From the NCBI GenBank assembly GCA_964518725.1, contig CAZFKP010000008.1, forward strand, positions 16,005 to 80,004: a stretch of 64,000 nt of DNA, read 5' to 3'. The DNA is from JANRKF01 sp964518725. Its GTDB lineage: Bacteria; Pseudomonadota; Alphaproteobacteria; Rickettsiales; SXRF01. Positions within the stretch are counted from its first letter, which is position 1. The number at the start of each line of letters is the position of its first letter. The notes under the pieces were generated by a model. The model saw only the letters and a list, made by a program, of their open reading frames with translations. It was not told the DNA's origin and made no database searches. This document shows, piece after piece, positions 25,981-34,413 of the stretch. A program made the position numbers and the translations under genes.

Positions 25981-27337
25981 ACATCGCCAGCGTTTTTTCC
26001 CGTGCAGTGGCGTGATCAACCATTGGCAGCGGATATCCGCCACGCTCGATGGGTGATGGGTCATGAATCGCATCGCCCGTGATATGCGCCAGTTCAGGCA
26101 CATAGCGGCGGATATACTCCCCGTCGGGATCGAATTTCTTGCTTTGCAGATACGGGTTGAAAATACGGAACCATGGCTGGGCGTCCGTACCGGTTGAGGC
26201 GCTCCACTGCCAGCCGCCGACATTCGAGGCCAGCTCGTAATCCATCAAGTGCTGTGCGAAATGCTCCTCGCCCAGGCGCCAATCGAGCTGTAAATCCTTG
26301 GTGAGGAAACTGGCGACGATCATCCGCGCCCGGTTATGCATCCAGCCGGTGGCGAGCAACTGCCGCATCGCCGCATCGACCACAGGGAAGCCGGTGCGCC
26401 CGGCCTGCCATGCGGCAAGCGCGGCCGCATCCTGCGACCATGCAAGCCCGCGATATTTCGGGTTCCATTCCTGCTGTGTGGATTCGGGATAGTGGTATAA
26501 AATCATCGCGTAGAATTCACGCCAGATCAGCTCGTTGATGTAGGTCGCCGCCTGCCCCTGCTCCACACATTGGCGCACCAATTCACGGATGGAAACCAGC
26601 CCGAACCGCAGGTAAGGCGACATCCGGCTAGTACCGTCCATGCCCATCAGATCACGGGTGCTCTTATAATCCGCAACCTGTGCCTGCACAAATTTCTTGA
26701 ACCGCTCCCCAGCACCCAGCACCGGCCACGGCGAAATATCGGCAGACTGGTAGCCGAGCTGTGAAAGCAGGGCGTCCGGAGTGTCAAGCGGCAGCAACCG
26801 CAGCCCTTCCGGCGGCGCGATGGTGGCATAGCGTCCGGCATCGTCGATGCTATAGCTGCCATAATCCGCTGGCGAGAGCCGGGCAAGCCACGCCTTGGAG
26901 TACGGCGTAAACACCTTGAACGGCGTGCCGCCGCTTTTTAAAATTTCTTCCGGCGAAAAAACCAGATGGTCTTTGACCAGCATCAGCGACACCTGTGCCG
27001 CCACCGCTGCATCACGGGTCTGCGTGCCCGGCTCAAAATCGCGGGCAGCAACAACCCGTGCCGCAAGCGCCGTGGCAAGCTGCGGCAGGATGTCCGTCGC
27101 TTTGCCATGGAACACCCACAGTGCCCCGCCGCGCCGCGCCAGCTCTCGGTTCATCTCACAGAGCGTGTGGGCAAGGAATGTCAGCCGCCGGTCGGTTGGA
27201 TTAGAAAAGCGCGCCAGGATATCGGTATCGAATACAAACACCGGCTGCACCGGATGTGGCGCTTCCAGCGCGGCAGAAAGCGCCGCATGGTCGTGAAGCC
27301 GCAGGTCGCGGCGCAGCCAGACAAGGGAAAGATTCAT
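25967..27337 (-). CDS. phrB: Deoxyribodipyrimidine photolyase (CPD photolyase)
   Basis: Uses blue light and FAD to split cyclobutane pyrimidine dimers in DNA. The 456-residue protein has the N-terminal antenna Rossmann domain (LVWLRRDLRLHDHAAL) and the helical FAD domain (TSRMSPYLRFGLVSIREL, WREFYAMILYHYPE, DLQLDWRLGEEHFAQHLMD, NVGGWQWSASTGTDAQPWFR). The last stretch marks class I CPD photolyases. Presence of light-dependent repair points to a life stage exposed to light rather than permanent host restriction. Confidence 0.95.
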   Translation of the reverse strand: MNLSLVWLRRDLRLHDHAALSAALEAPHPVQPVFVFDTDILARFSNPTDRRLTFLAHTLCEMNRELARRGGALWVFHGKATDILPQLATALAARVVAARDFEPGTQTRDAAVAAQVSLMLVKDHLVFSPEEILKSGGTPFKVFTPYSKAWLARLSPADYGSYSIDDAGRYATIAPPEGLRLLPLDTPDALLSQLGYQSADISPWPVLGAGERFKKFVQAQVADYKSTRDLMGMDGTSRMSPYLRFGLVSIRELVRQCVEQGQAATYINELIWREFYAMILYHYPESTQQEWNPKYRGLAWSQDAAALAAWQAGRTGFPVVDAAMRQLLATGWMHNRARMIVASFLTKDLQLDWRLGEEHFAQHLMDYELASNVGGWQWSASTGTDAQPWFRIFNPYLQSKKFDPDGEYIRRYVPELAHITGDAIHDPSPIERGGYPLPMVDHATAREKTLAMFRGL

Positions 27338-27376
27338 GCTGCTTTTATATCGCCGCCGCCAACAAAGTCGAGAGGC

Positions 27377-28186
27377 TTAAAGCCCCGCGAGGTTGCGGTC
27401 GATCATCTTTTGCGGATCCACGGCCTTGGTGCCGTCGCGCATGGAGAAATAGAGCTGCGATTTCTTGACATTGCCGGTCGCGCCGACATAACCGATGATA
27501 TCGCCCTGTTTCACGCGATCGTATTTATCGACGCCGAGGCGGGCAAGATGGGCATAGGTGGTCGTACGCCCGCTCTTGTGCTTCACCAGCACCATGTTGC
27601 CATAGCCTTTCATTTTATTATCGGCATACACCACCTCGCCATCCGCAGCCGCCCACACCGGCTCACCCTCGCTGGCGGCAATATTCACGCCGTCATTGGC
27701 CTTGCCGGCACCCTTGTTGCCGAACGAGGAAATAATATCGTTGCTGGCGACCGGCCAGATAAACGCCGATTTCGAGGTAGCTGCCGCCGTATCACGCGGT
27801 TTGTTCGTCCAGGCGTTGACCGGTGCCGCCCCTTCGGTATTGACGAGCGTCACTGGCTCAGGCGCAGCCGCTGGTGCCGGTTGCGCCGATTCGCCGCCGG
27901 CAGCTGGGGAAAGATCGTTCACCGCAATCGAACCGGAAGAGGCTGCCGTCTGCGACGGGGTACCCGTCGTCCAGACGAGGTTTTCCTTGGCACGCTGTTC
28001 GTTATAGACCGGTTGCGCGCCGACATAGCTTACCGGCGCCACGGGCGCACTCGCAACCTGCTGGGTGAAATTGCCATCACGGCTATAGTCGTGCGCGCCG
28101 CGCAACTCGACCACCGCCGGGGGCTGGGTACAGGCAGCAAGCAGGACACACGATGAAATGAAGAGCGACGAACGCAGCATAAGCAA
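27377..28186 (-). CDS. LytM/M23-domain lipoprotein, NlpD-like, probably catalytically inactive
   Basis: An outer-membrane or periplasmic lipoprotein with signal MLMLRSSLFISSCVLLAAC (lipobox LLAAC). A long Ala/Pro/Ser-rich linker follows, then a C-terminal LytM domain (about 140-265). Zinc ligands of active M23 peptidases are missing: NDGVNIAA replaces HxGxDIAA and SQLYFSMRDG replaces the HxH motif, though TYAHL remains. NlpD and EnvC have the same kind of loss and work as activators of the cell-separation amidases rather than as enzymes. The position after serS-surE-pcm is the usual alphaproteobacterial order. No LysM domain is seen. Confidence 0.85.
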   Translation of the reverse strand: MLMLRSSLFISSCVLLAACTQPPAVVELRGAHDYSRDGNFTQQVASAPVAPVSYVGAQPVYNEQRAKENLVWTTGTPSQTAASSGSIAVNDLSPAAGGESAQPAPAAAPEPVTLVNTEGAAPVNAWTNKPRDTAAATSKSAFIWPVASNDIISSFGNKGAGKANDGVNIAASEGEPVWAAADGEVVYADNKMKGYGNMVLVKHKSGRTTTYAHLARLGVDKYDRVKQGDIIGYVGATGNVKKSQLYFSMRDGTKAVDPQKMIDRNLAGL

Positions 28187-28228
28187 ACTCCTTGCTTCAC
28201 GCGTAGCACGGCTTGGTTAATAATTGGT

Positions 28229-28517
28229 GAACCGAGGAAGCTCCGTTCCAAGAAGATCCCGCCGCAGGTGCCACCCCTAAATCTCGCTGCGGCGTGGAAA
28301 GCGCGCAGGAATGGATACCGAGATGAGGAGCGTACACTGCGGTACGTGATCGAACCGAGGAGGTTCTATTCCAAGAAGATTTCCCGCCGCAGGTGCCACC
28401 CCTAAATCTCGCTGCGGCGTGGAAAGCGCGCAGGAATGGATACCGAGATGAGGAGCGTACACTGCGGTACGTGATCGAACCGAGGAGGTTCTATTCCAAG
28501 AAGATTTCCCGCCGCAG
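28229..28517. repeat. Structured repeat family A: two full copies and one right half in tandem
   Basis: The stretch between pcm and the LytM gene holds about 2.3 tandem copies with a 125-base period: a right half at 28229-28267, and full 106-base elements at 28287-28392 and 28412-28517. Each full element is an imperfect palindrome. The outer arms are CTGCGGCG / CGCCGCAG, the middle arms are GGAATGGA / TCTATTCC, and the apical arms are CGTAC / GTACG, with purine-rich internal loops. A diverged third full copy lies at 34414-34520 with compensating arm changes. Copies 1 and 2 are essentially identical, so the tandem duplication is recent. Confidence 0.88.
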
Positions 28518-28523
28518 TAGAGA

Positions 28524-29147
28524 TTACCCCGCAACCAGCGGCACAAAGCGCACGGGCATCAACGTCTCCTGCTCCACCGTGCCGTCCTTGTGTTTTCGCA
28601 GCTTGATAAGTGTCTGCTCGGCCACGCTTGAACCCACCGGAATCACCATGATGCCATCGGGGGCGAGCTGTTCGATGTAGCACTCCGGAATCGTCGCCGC
28701 CGCCGCCGTCACCAGGATACGCTCGAACGGCGCAGCTTCTTTCCAGCCTTTGCTGCCGTCGCCGCGGCGGGTAACCACATTGGTAAGGCCGAGCTCGCGG
28801 AACCGCTCTTCGGCCAGCACCAACAACTCTTTGTGGCGTTCAATCGTATAGACGCGGCGGGCGAGCTTGGAAAGCACCGCCGCTTGATAGCCGGAGCCGG
28901 TACCGATTTCCAGCACCCGCATGCGCGGCGTAAGCGAAAGCGCCTGCGTCATGGCAGCAACGACGGTAGGCTGGCTGATGGTCTGCCCTTGGGCGATCGG
29001 CAGCGCCGTATCATCATAGGCATGGTCGCGGAAATGGTCATCGACAAACAATTCGCGTGGAATTTGTTCGATGGCGGAGAGCACCGACGTATCACGGATA
29101 CCGGAATTGCGTAGCTGCATGATGAGCCGGAGCCGGTTGGGCAACAT
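28524..29147 (-). CDS. pcm: Protein-L-isoaspartate O-methyltransferase
   Basis: Repairs isoaspartyl damage in proteins by SAM-dependent methylation. The family signature is clear: ALPIAQGQTISQPTVVAAMT, then the SAM loop VLEIGTGSGYQAAVL and VYTIERHKEL. The ATG at 29147 (MLPNRLRLIMQLRNSGI) was chosen because it gives the usual 207-residue length. The frame stays open to 29339 but those extra 64 residues look non-conserved and run through a hairpin repeat. It lies downstream of surE and upstream of the LytM gene, the normal alphaproteobacterial arrangement. Confidence 0.9.
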   Translation of the reverse strand: MLPNRLRLIMQLRNSGIRDTSVLSAIEQIPRELFVDDHFRDHAYDDTALPIAQGQTISQPTVVAAMTQALSLTPRMRVLEIGTGSGYQAAVLSKLARRVYTIERHKELLVLAEERFRELGLTNVVTRRGDGSKGWKEAAPFERILVTAAAATIPECYIEQLAPDGIMVIPVGSSVAEQTLIKLRKHKDGTVEQETLMPVRFVPLVAG

Positions 29148-29296
29148 GCCGTCCGCGACCAGCGCATGGGTAAAAAGATCGGGCTTGATAGTTGTTTGTA
29201 TCTGCACGGAACCGATAGTTAGCGCAAAATGATTAAGGAAGTGTATAAACTTATAGTGATGAGAGGCGAGTAGCGCCGAACCAGTCATGAACTGCG

Positions 29297-29340
29297 GAGC
29301 ACGCTTCATGCGAAATGCAGAAGCATTTCGCGGGAGCAAC
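29297..29340. repeat. Hairpin repeat family B, copy 1
   Basis: A 44-base element with a perfect nine-base stem and four-base loop (GCGAAATGC-AGAA-GCATTTCGC) flanked by the shared ends GAGC..CGCTTCAT and GGGAGCAA. It sits in the surE-pcm gap. A second copy at 39500-39543 keeps the flanks but changes the stem sequence. Confidence 0.75.
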
Positions 29341-30116
29341 TAAAAAACCTTATCCAGCACCGCCAAAGTTTTGTAATCGGTCATATCCATGCCGATCGGC
29401 GTCACCGTGATATACCCTTTGTTCAGGAAATCAAGATCGACATTCGGTTTTTCCGGCCGGTTGTCGCGTTCGCCGCCCAGCCAGTAATAGGGTCGCCCTT
29501 TGGGGTCGACGCGCTCGGAGAGGTTGATGTTCATCACGCGCTTGCCTTGCGCGCAGACCTTCACGCCCCTCACTTTGGCAGCGGTGCAGTCAGGAAAATT
29601 CAAATTGATAAGCGTGTCTTTCGGCCATGGTTTTTTAAGCAGTGTGGTGATAATTCCCGGCGCGAGTTTTGTGACCATCTCCCAGTTGATCTTTTCCGGA
29701 TCGTCGTAGAGCAGCGAGAGCGCCACGCTCGGCACACCGAGGATACAGCCTTCCATCGCCGCCGCGATGGTGCCGGAATAGGTCACATCATCGCCCGCAT
29801 TGCTGCCACGGTTGACGCCGGAAAGCACCAGCGTCACCTTCGGTTTGGGCGGAATGATTTCCTTAAGTGCGAGCAGCACGCAATCGGTCGGCGTACCCAG
29901 CACCGCATAACGTTTCGGAGTGATCTTCCGCACACGCACCGGCGTATGCAATGTGAGCGAATGCCCCGCCCCGCTCTGCTCGGTTTCGGGCGCCACCACC
30001 CACACATCATCGGAAAGCGCCCGCGCAATTTTCTCCAGCACTTCAAGGCCGGGCGCGTTGATGCCGTCATCGTTCGTAACTAGAATTCTAGGCATTAGGG
30101 ATTGGGCTTTAGGCAT
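29340..30116 (-). CDS. surE: 5'/3'-nucleotidase SurE
   Basis: Stationary-phase survival nucleotidase and polyphosphatase. The metal-binding N-terminus RILVTNDDGINAPGL, with the DD pair, is intact. GVNRGSNAGDDVTYSGTIAAA and the C-terminal TVTPIGMDMTDY are also typical. Normal proteins begin MRILVTNDDG. Here the start region comes from the arm of an inserted IVP cassette, giving either MPRILV from ATG at 30095 or seven extra residues from ATG at 30116. The latter overlaps the stop of the cassette gene (TAATG), favouring coupled translation. pcm follows. Confidence 0.94.
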   Translation of the reverse strand: MPKAQSLMPRILVTNDDGINAPGLEVLEKIARALSDDVWVVAPETEQSGAGHSLTLHTPVRVRKITPKRYAVLGTPTDCVLLALKEIIPPKPKVTLVLSGVNRGSNAGDDVTYSGTIAAAMEGCILGVPSVALSLLYDDPEKINWEMVTKLAPGIITTLLKKPWPKDTLINLNFPDCTAAKVRGVKVCAQGKRVMNINLSERVDPKGRPYYWLGGERDNRPEKPNVDLDFLNKGYITVTPIGMDMTDYKTLAVLDKVF

Positions 30117-30522
30117 TAGAGTTTTGCTTTCAAACTATTTCTTAGTGAATGTAACATTCGTTGTATCTCATGAATATCGTTAAAAATTTGCTTTGTATTA
30201 TGTGATTGCACATAGCCTAAATCCTCCGCCAGAATTGTTTGTGTCTCAAGTTCTGCCAACGATCCTATTGCGATAGAAATAAACTGAATAAAATCCTTTG
30301 TCCCACTTCGTGAATGTCCCTCTGCAATATTAGATGGGACAGAAACTGCCGATCTACGCATCTGGGAGATCAGCCCATAAACTTCTTCTTTTGGAAAACT
30401 TTGTGTGAGCAAATAAATTTGTTTGACGAGCACGCGACTCTTTTTCCGAACATCCAAATCTTTATAGTTTTTGATAGTCATTTTATCTTTCTAATGCCCA
30501 ATGCCTAATCACTAATCCCTAT
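30089..30522. mobile_element. IVP-type cassette with inverted terminal repeats
   Basis: A cassette of about 430 bases carrying one gene for a four-helix-bundle protein. The left arm (30089-30121) is built from TAGGCATTAGGGATTGGG-like units. The right arm (30489-30522) contains the reverse complement, with CTAATGCCCAATGCCTAATC and ACTAATCCCTA. The arms are imperfect but clearly inverted. It sits exactly between serS and surE: the right arm encodes the last codons and stop of serS, the left arm the first codons of surE. Confidence 0.7.
30116..30481 (-). CDS. Four-helix-bundle protein, 23S rRNA-IVP family
   Basis: A 121-residue protein of the family first found inside 23S rRNA intervening sequences. 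Characteristic pieces are YKDLDVRKKSRVLVKQIY at the start, then QMRRSAVSVPSNIAEGHSRS and a helix pair SLAELETQTILAEDLGY. Related proteins form pentameric helical bundles; the cellular function is unknown and they usually travel as stand-alone cassettes. It is AT-richer than its neighbours and flanked by inverted repeats. Its stop codon overlaps the first ATG available to surE. Confidence 0.88.
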   Translation of the reverse strand: MTIKNYKDLDVRKKSRVLVKQIYLLTQSFPKEEVYGLISQMRRSAVSVPSNIAEGHSRSGTKDFIQFISIAIGSLAELETQTILAEDLGYVQSHNTKQIFNDIHEIQRMLHSLRNSLKAKL

Positions 30523-31770
30523 TTTCTTCAGCCCGCCCATATACGGCACGAGCGCTTCCGGCACGGTGATGCTGCCATCCGCGTTCTGGTAATTCTCAAT
30601 AATCGCAACCATGGTGCGGCCAATCGGCAGGCCGGAACCGTTCAGCGTATGCACGAATAAATTTTCCTTGCCGCGCTTGAAACGCGCTTTCATGCGCCGC
30701 GCCTGGAACGCGCCGCAGTTGGAGCAGCTGGAAATTTCGCGGTACGCATCCTGCCCCGGCATCCACACCTCAATGTCGTAGGTTTTTTCGGCGCTAAAGC
30801 CCATATCGCCCGTGCAGAGCAACACCGTGCGGTATGGCAGGCCGAGCTTTTGCAAAATGGCTTCGGCATTTGCCGTCATGCGCTCATGCTCGGCCACCGA
30901 CTGTTCCGGGGTCGTAATGGATACCATCTCGACTTTGGAAAACTGATGCTGGCGGATCATCCCCTTCGTGTCCCGCCCTGCCGAACCCGCCTCAGAGCGG
31001 AAACACGGCGTATAGGCCGTCATGCGGATGGGGAGTTTTTCTTCTTCTACAATTGAATCGGCAACAAGATTGGTGAGTGGAACCTCGGCGGTGGGGATAA
31101 GCCAGAAATCATTGGTGGTTTTGAATAAATCTTCCGAGAATTTCGGCAATTGCCCAGTGCCGTAAACCGCCGCATCTTTCACCAGAAACGGCGGTGCCAT
31201 TTCCGTATAACCCGCATCCACATTATGATCGAGGAAGAGTGATGCCAGCGCCCGCTCCATCCGCGCTAAGGCCCCTTTAAGCACCACAAAACGGGCACCG
31301 CTTAGTTTCGCCGCGCCTTCAAAATCCATGAGACCCAGCGCCGTGCCAATGTCGTCATGCAGCTTGGGCGCAAAATCAAATTTCCGTGGCTCGCCCCATT
31401 TGCGAATTTCCTTATTATCCTTTTCATCCGCCCCTTGCGGCACATCGTCGGCGGGTAAATTTGGCAAAGATTCCAAAATCGATTCCAACTCACCGCGCCC
31501 AGCTAAACTGGTTTCCATCGCCGCAATCGCGTCGTTATTCGCTTTCGATTCTGCCATAACGGCGTCGGCATTCTCGCCCTTGCGCTTGGCTTCGCCGATT
31601 TGCTTGGCGTAGGCATTGCGCTTCGAGAGCAACTCCTGCAATTGCGTCTGCTCTGCGCGCTTGGCCTCGTCGAGTTTTAGAATCGCGGACGACTGGGCAG
31701 AAAGCCCACGCTTGGCCAGCGCTGCGTCGAACGCTTCCGGGCTTTGGCGAATATATTTTATATCATGCAC
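30505..31770 (-). CDS. serS: Seryl-tRNA synthetase
   Basis: Class II synthetase charging tRNA-Ser. An N-terminal coiled-coil arm (about residues 25-100, ending ESILESLPNLPADDVPQG) is followed by the catalytic core. Motif 2 is TPCFRSEAGSAGRDTKGMIR and motif 3 is LNGSGLPIGRTMVAIIENYQ. The 421-residue length is normal. The last codons (IGISD, stop) lie within the right arm of the IVP cassette, so the original C-terminus may have been slightly altered. Confidence 0.96.
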   Translation of the reverse strand: MHDIKYIRQSPEAFDAALAKRGLSAQSSAILKLDEAKRAEQTQLQELLSKRNAYAKQIGEAKRKGENADAVMAESKANNDAIAAMETSLAGRGELESILESLPNLPADDVPQGADEKDNKEIRKWGEPRKFDFAPKLHDDIGTALGLMDFEGAAKLSGARFVVLKGALARMERALASLFLDHNVDAGYTEMAPPFLVKDAAVYGTGQLPKFSEDLFKTTNDFWLIPTAEVPLTNLVADSIVEEEKLPIRMTAYTPCFRSEAGSAGRDTKGMIRQHQFSKVEMVSITTPEQSVAEHERMTANAEAILQKLGLPYRTVLLCTGDMGFSAEKTYDIEVWMPGQDAYREISSCSNCGAFQARRMKARFKRGKENLFVHTLNGSGLPIGRTMVAIIENYQNADGSITVPEALVPYMGGLKKIGISD

Positions 31771-31794
31771 GTTACACCTCTTAATTTTAGCCTA

Positions 31795-32208
31795 TTACAT
31801 TGGACGACTAAGACACTCTTGTTCAAGTGATATATCATCCCCGATCAATCCACGCTGTTTCAGCATTTCCATGCATTCCACTATTTTACTCCTCAGTTGG
31901 TCTGGATGAGTAGGGTCAAAATGCAATCTTATCCCATAAGCCGTTTCATTATTATGTTCAACAACAGGTGCCTCCGCTGAAGAGGCGCGTTCAAGTTTAC
32001 TGGTATCGACCATACCCTCGAGTGCCTCTACCAACGCCATATCTTTTACATACCATGTAATCAACATCGCATGATTAGCATTATCCGGCCTATATCCGCC
32101 GTTAGCGTAAACCCCAAGAAGCGCTCCTCCCTTTGCACTGAAATCATATTTGACTTGGCAGCTATTAAGCTTTGTAGACAAGTCAAACACGCAGCGAAAA
32201 CTTTGCAT
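31795..32208 (-). CDS. Hypothetical protein, 137 residues
   Basis: Not recognised. A soluble, mixed alpha/beta-looking protein with a Gly-rich stretch (KGGALLGVYANGGYRP) and an acidic C-terminal helix. The ribosome site AAGGAA is partly formed by the end of tatC, four bases before this gene. It is AT-richer than tatC and serS, between which it has been inserted; in related genomes these two genes are commonly close neighbours. Confidence 0.6.
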   Translation of the reverse strand: MQSFRCVFDLSTKLNSCQVKYDFSAKGGALLGVYANGGYRPDNANHAMLITWYVKDMALVEALEGMVDTSKLERASSAEAPVVEHNNETAYGIRLHFDPTHPDQLRSKIVECMEMLKQRGLIGDDISLEQECLSRPM

Positions 32209-32211
32209 GAA

Positions 32212-32964
32212 TTATTCCTTGAAGGTTGGCGCGCGCGGGGATTTGCACAAAAGAATGGAGATTTCATACAAAACATAAAGCGGAACGGAAAGCGCTATCT
32301 GGCTGAAAATATCGGGCGGGGTGATGACGGCGGCGACCGAGACGATGATGACGATGGCATAGCGGCGGCCTTTTTTCAGGGTGTCGACGCTCAGGAAGCC
32401 GGATTTGACCAGCAACACCAATATGATCGGCAATTGGAACGAGAGGCCGAACGCGATGATGAGATGCATGACCAGGCTCAAATAATCCGAGACTTTGGCC
32501 TCCAGTTGGATCGGCAGCCCCTGCCCCCCGCTCGTCTCAAACCCCAGGAAAAAGCGCCATGCCGCTGGGAAAATGAGGTAATACACGAACGCCGCGCCGA
32601 TAAAAAACAGCGCGGGTGCGGCGACCAGAAACGGCAGCATCGCACGCTTTTCTTTCGCATGCAGGCCGGGGGCGATGAACTTGTAAAGCTGTGCCGCGAT
32701 GACGGGAAACGACAGGATGAACCCGGCAAACACCGCCAACCGTAAATAGGTGAAAAACGCTTCGGTAAGGTTTGTATAAATCATGCGGCGGCTAGCCGGA
32801 TCGGGGAAGGCATGGGCAAGCGGCGCGACGAGAAACGCATAAATATCCGCGGCGAAAAAATAGCAGATGCCGGTGGCAGCGAAAAACGCAGCGAGGCTTG
32901 CCATCAGGCGCTTTCGCAACTCCAGCACGTGGGCGATGAGCGGTTGTTTTGGCAAGTCATTCAT
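32212..32964 (-). CDS. tatC: Sec-independent protein translocase TatC
   Basis: Inner-membrane receptor for twin-arginine signal peptides. An amphipathic N-terminus (PLIAHVLELRKRLMASL) precedes six membrane helices, with the conserved FxxYLxxxxxxG-type stretch FFTYLRLAVFAGFILSFPVI and FQLPIILVLL. Start ATG at 32964 overlaps the tatB stop; an in-frame ATG at 32973 also exists. It is last in tatA-tatB-tatC. Confidence 0.95.
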   Translation of the reverse strand: MNDLPKQPLIAHVLELRKRLMASLAAFFAATGICYFFAADIYAFLVAPLAHAFPDPASRRMIYTNLTEAFFTYLRLAVFAGFILSFPVIAAQLYKFIAPGLHAKEKRAMLPFLVAAPALFFIGAAFVYYLIFPAAWRFFLGFETSGGQGLPIQLEAKVSDYLSLVMHLIIAFGLSFQLPIILVLLVKSGFLSVDTLKKGRRYAIVIIVSVAAVITPPDIFSQIALSVPLYVLYEISILLCKSPRAPTFKE

Positions 32965-33217
32965 GCTTATCATCCGGCGTCAGCGGATAGGATTCATACC
33001 ATTTCCCATCGTCACCCTGGATCATTTTGATGTCGTCCTTGATGCCGGATTCTTCGGCAAGGTCGTCAAACGCCTTTCGCATCTCGCCGGTCAGGTTTTT
33101 AAGCGCCCGTATCAGCTTGGCGGCACCGCGAACGACCGTCGGCAATTCCTTGGGGCCGATGAACACCACGGCCACCACGACCACCAGCAGCACTTCGGCA
33201 AGCGATAGATCGAACAT
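32957..33217 (-). CDS. tatB: Sec-independent protein translocase TatB
   Basis: An 86-residue single-helix Tat component that works with TatC in substrate recognition. The N-terminal helix contains VLLVVVVAVVFIGPKELP, including the Glu near the N-terminus and the FxGPKELP hinge typical of TatB, followed by an amphipathic helix and a charged tail. It lies seven bases after tatA and overlaps tatC. It is shorter than many TatB proteins but the order tatA-tatB-tatC leaves little doubt. Confidence 0.92.
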   Translation of the reverse strand: MFDLSLAEVLLVVVVAVVFIGPKELPTVVRGAAKLIRALKNLTGEMRKAFDDLAEESGIKDDIKMIQGDDGKWYESYPLTPDDKHE

Positions 33218-33223
33218 GACGGG

Positions 33224-33385
33224 TTATTTATCGTCGATTTTTTTCGATTCGTCTTCTTTCAAACCTTCACGCAGGGCACGCACGCCTTTGCCAATATCGC
33301 CCATCACACGCGGGATGCGGCCTGCGCCGAACACCACCAGCACAATCACCAGCACCAATAATAAATGCGAAAAACTTAGTCCCAT
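33224..33385 (-). CDS. tatA: Sec-independent protein translocase TatA
   Basis: A 53-residue pore-forming Tat subunit, MGLSFSHLLLVLVIVLVVFG, with an FGAGRIPRVMGDIGKGVRAL hinge and amphipathic helix and a short acidic tail. The FGxxxLPxxxxxxGK-type motif appears as FGAGRIPRVMGDIGK. A perfect AGGAGGT ribosome site lies upstream of the ATG. It is unusually short, with little C-terminal tail. It lies directly downstream of nagZ; the scpA and scpB genes that often separate nagZ and tatA in alphaproteobacteria are absent. Confidence 0.93.
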   Translation of the reverse strand: MGLSFSHLLLVLVIVLVVFGAGRIPRVMGDIGKGVRALREGLKEDESKKIDDK

Positions 33386-33394
33386 CGTTACCTC

Positions 33395-34393
33395 CTATGC
33401 GAGCATATGCTCCAACTCATACCTTGCTTCTTTAGCATCAAAAACCGCGTCTGTCGCGGGGATTTGCACGGCCTTCAGCGCCCGCTCCAGCCCCCGCCCG
33501 GAAAGCGGCGCGCAGGCATCGGCCGAGGCGCGCAAAATATCCAGATCCGGCTCGCAGATGCCATTACAGTGCAGCACCACGTCGCACCCCGCGTCGAGCG
33601 CGCCCACCGCACGTTCGGCGTAGCTCCCTTGCATGGATTTCATCCACAGCGCATCCGACATCAGCAGGTTGTCAAACCCGATATCATGGCGGATATAGTC
33701 GATGGCCTTGGGCGAGAGCGTCGCCATACGGTCGGGGTCGAGCGCGGTATAGACCACATGCGCGGTCATGCCCATCGGCAAGTCGTTGAGCGCCTTGAAC
33801 GGCAGAAAATCCGTGCGTTCTAGCTCGGCCAGCGGCGTATCGACCACCGGCAGTTTTTCATGGCTGTCCACCACTGCCCGGCCATGGCCGGGAATATGTT
33901 TCAGCACCGGAATCACCCCGCCATCCATCAGGCCGTTGGCCTGTGCGCGGGCATGGGTGGTGACGGTTTTTACGTCGGTGCCGAAGGCGCGGTCGCCGAT
34001 GATATCATGCGCGCCGGGAACGGGAATATCGGCGAGTGGCAGGCAGTCCACCGTAATGCCAAGCGCCACCAGATCCTCAGCAATGAGCCGCGCCGCAATG
34101 TACGTTGCACGAAGGCTGTCACCCTTGGCCTGCGCCAGCGCACGCGCCGACGGAAACCGCGACCAGTACGGCGGTTTGAGCCTTGCCACGCGCCCGCCCT
34201 CCTGATCGATCAGGATGGGCACATTGTAACGCCCGGTCACATCCCGCATCTCCGCAGTAAGCGCCTTCACTTGCTCGGGGTTCACGCAATTGCGGCCAAA
34301 CAGAATAAACCCATAGGGGTCGATGGCGGCGAACAACGCCTTCTCCTCAGCGGTCAGGCGCTCGCCTTGGCAATCGACGATCAGTGGCAGCAT
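33395..34393 (-). CDS. nagZ: Beta-N-acetylhexosaminidase (family 3 glycoside hydrolase)
   Basis: Cytoplasmic peptidoglycan-recycling enzyme that removes GlcNAc from muropeptides. The 332-residue protein has the family motifs PILIDQEGGRVARL and KHIPGHGRAVVDSHEKLPVVD, with the Asp/His catalytic loop, and NLLMSDALWMKSM with the nucleophile Asp. A strong AGGAGGG ribosome site precedes the ATG. A family A structured repeat lies about 20 bases upstream. It sits between the SPOR-protein gene and tatA. Confidence 0.95.
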   Translation of the reverse strand: MLPLIVDCQGERLTAEEKALFAAIDPYGFILFGRNCVNPEQVKALTAEMRDVTGRYNVPILIDQEGGRVARLKPPYWSRFPSARALAQAKGDSLRATYIAARLIAEDLVALGITVDCLPLADIPVPGAHDIIGDRAFGTDVKTVTTHARAQANGLMDGGVIPVLKHIPGHGRAVVDSHEKLPVVDTPLAELERTDFLPFKALNDLPMGMTAHVVYTALDPDRMATLSPKAIDYIRHDIGFDNLLMSDALWMKSMQGSYAERAVGALDAGCDVVLHCNGICEPDLDILRASADACAPLSGRGLERALKAVQIPATDAVFDAKEARYELEHMLA

Positions 34394-34413
34394 CAGCCCT
34401 CCTTAGAAATTCG

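Noticed and set aside
28229..28517. Tandem direct repeats considered as a CRISPR array
   Set aside because: Units are 123-125 bases, adjacent without unique spacers, and palindromic over their whole length; no cas genes nearby.
29148..29339. N-terminal extension of Pcm to 271 residues
   Set aside because: The extra 64 residues run through a hairpin repeat, lack family similarity and a ribosome site; the shorter start matches the usual length.
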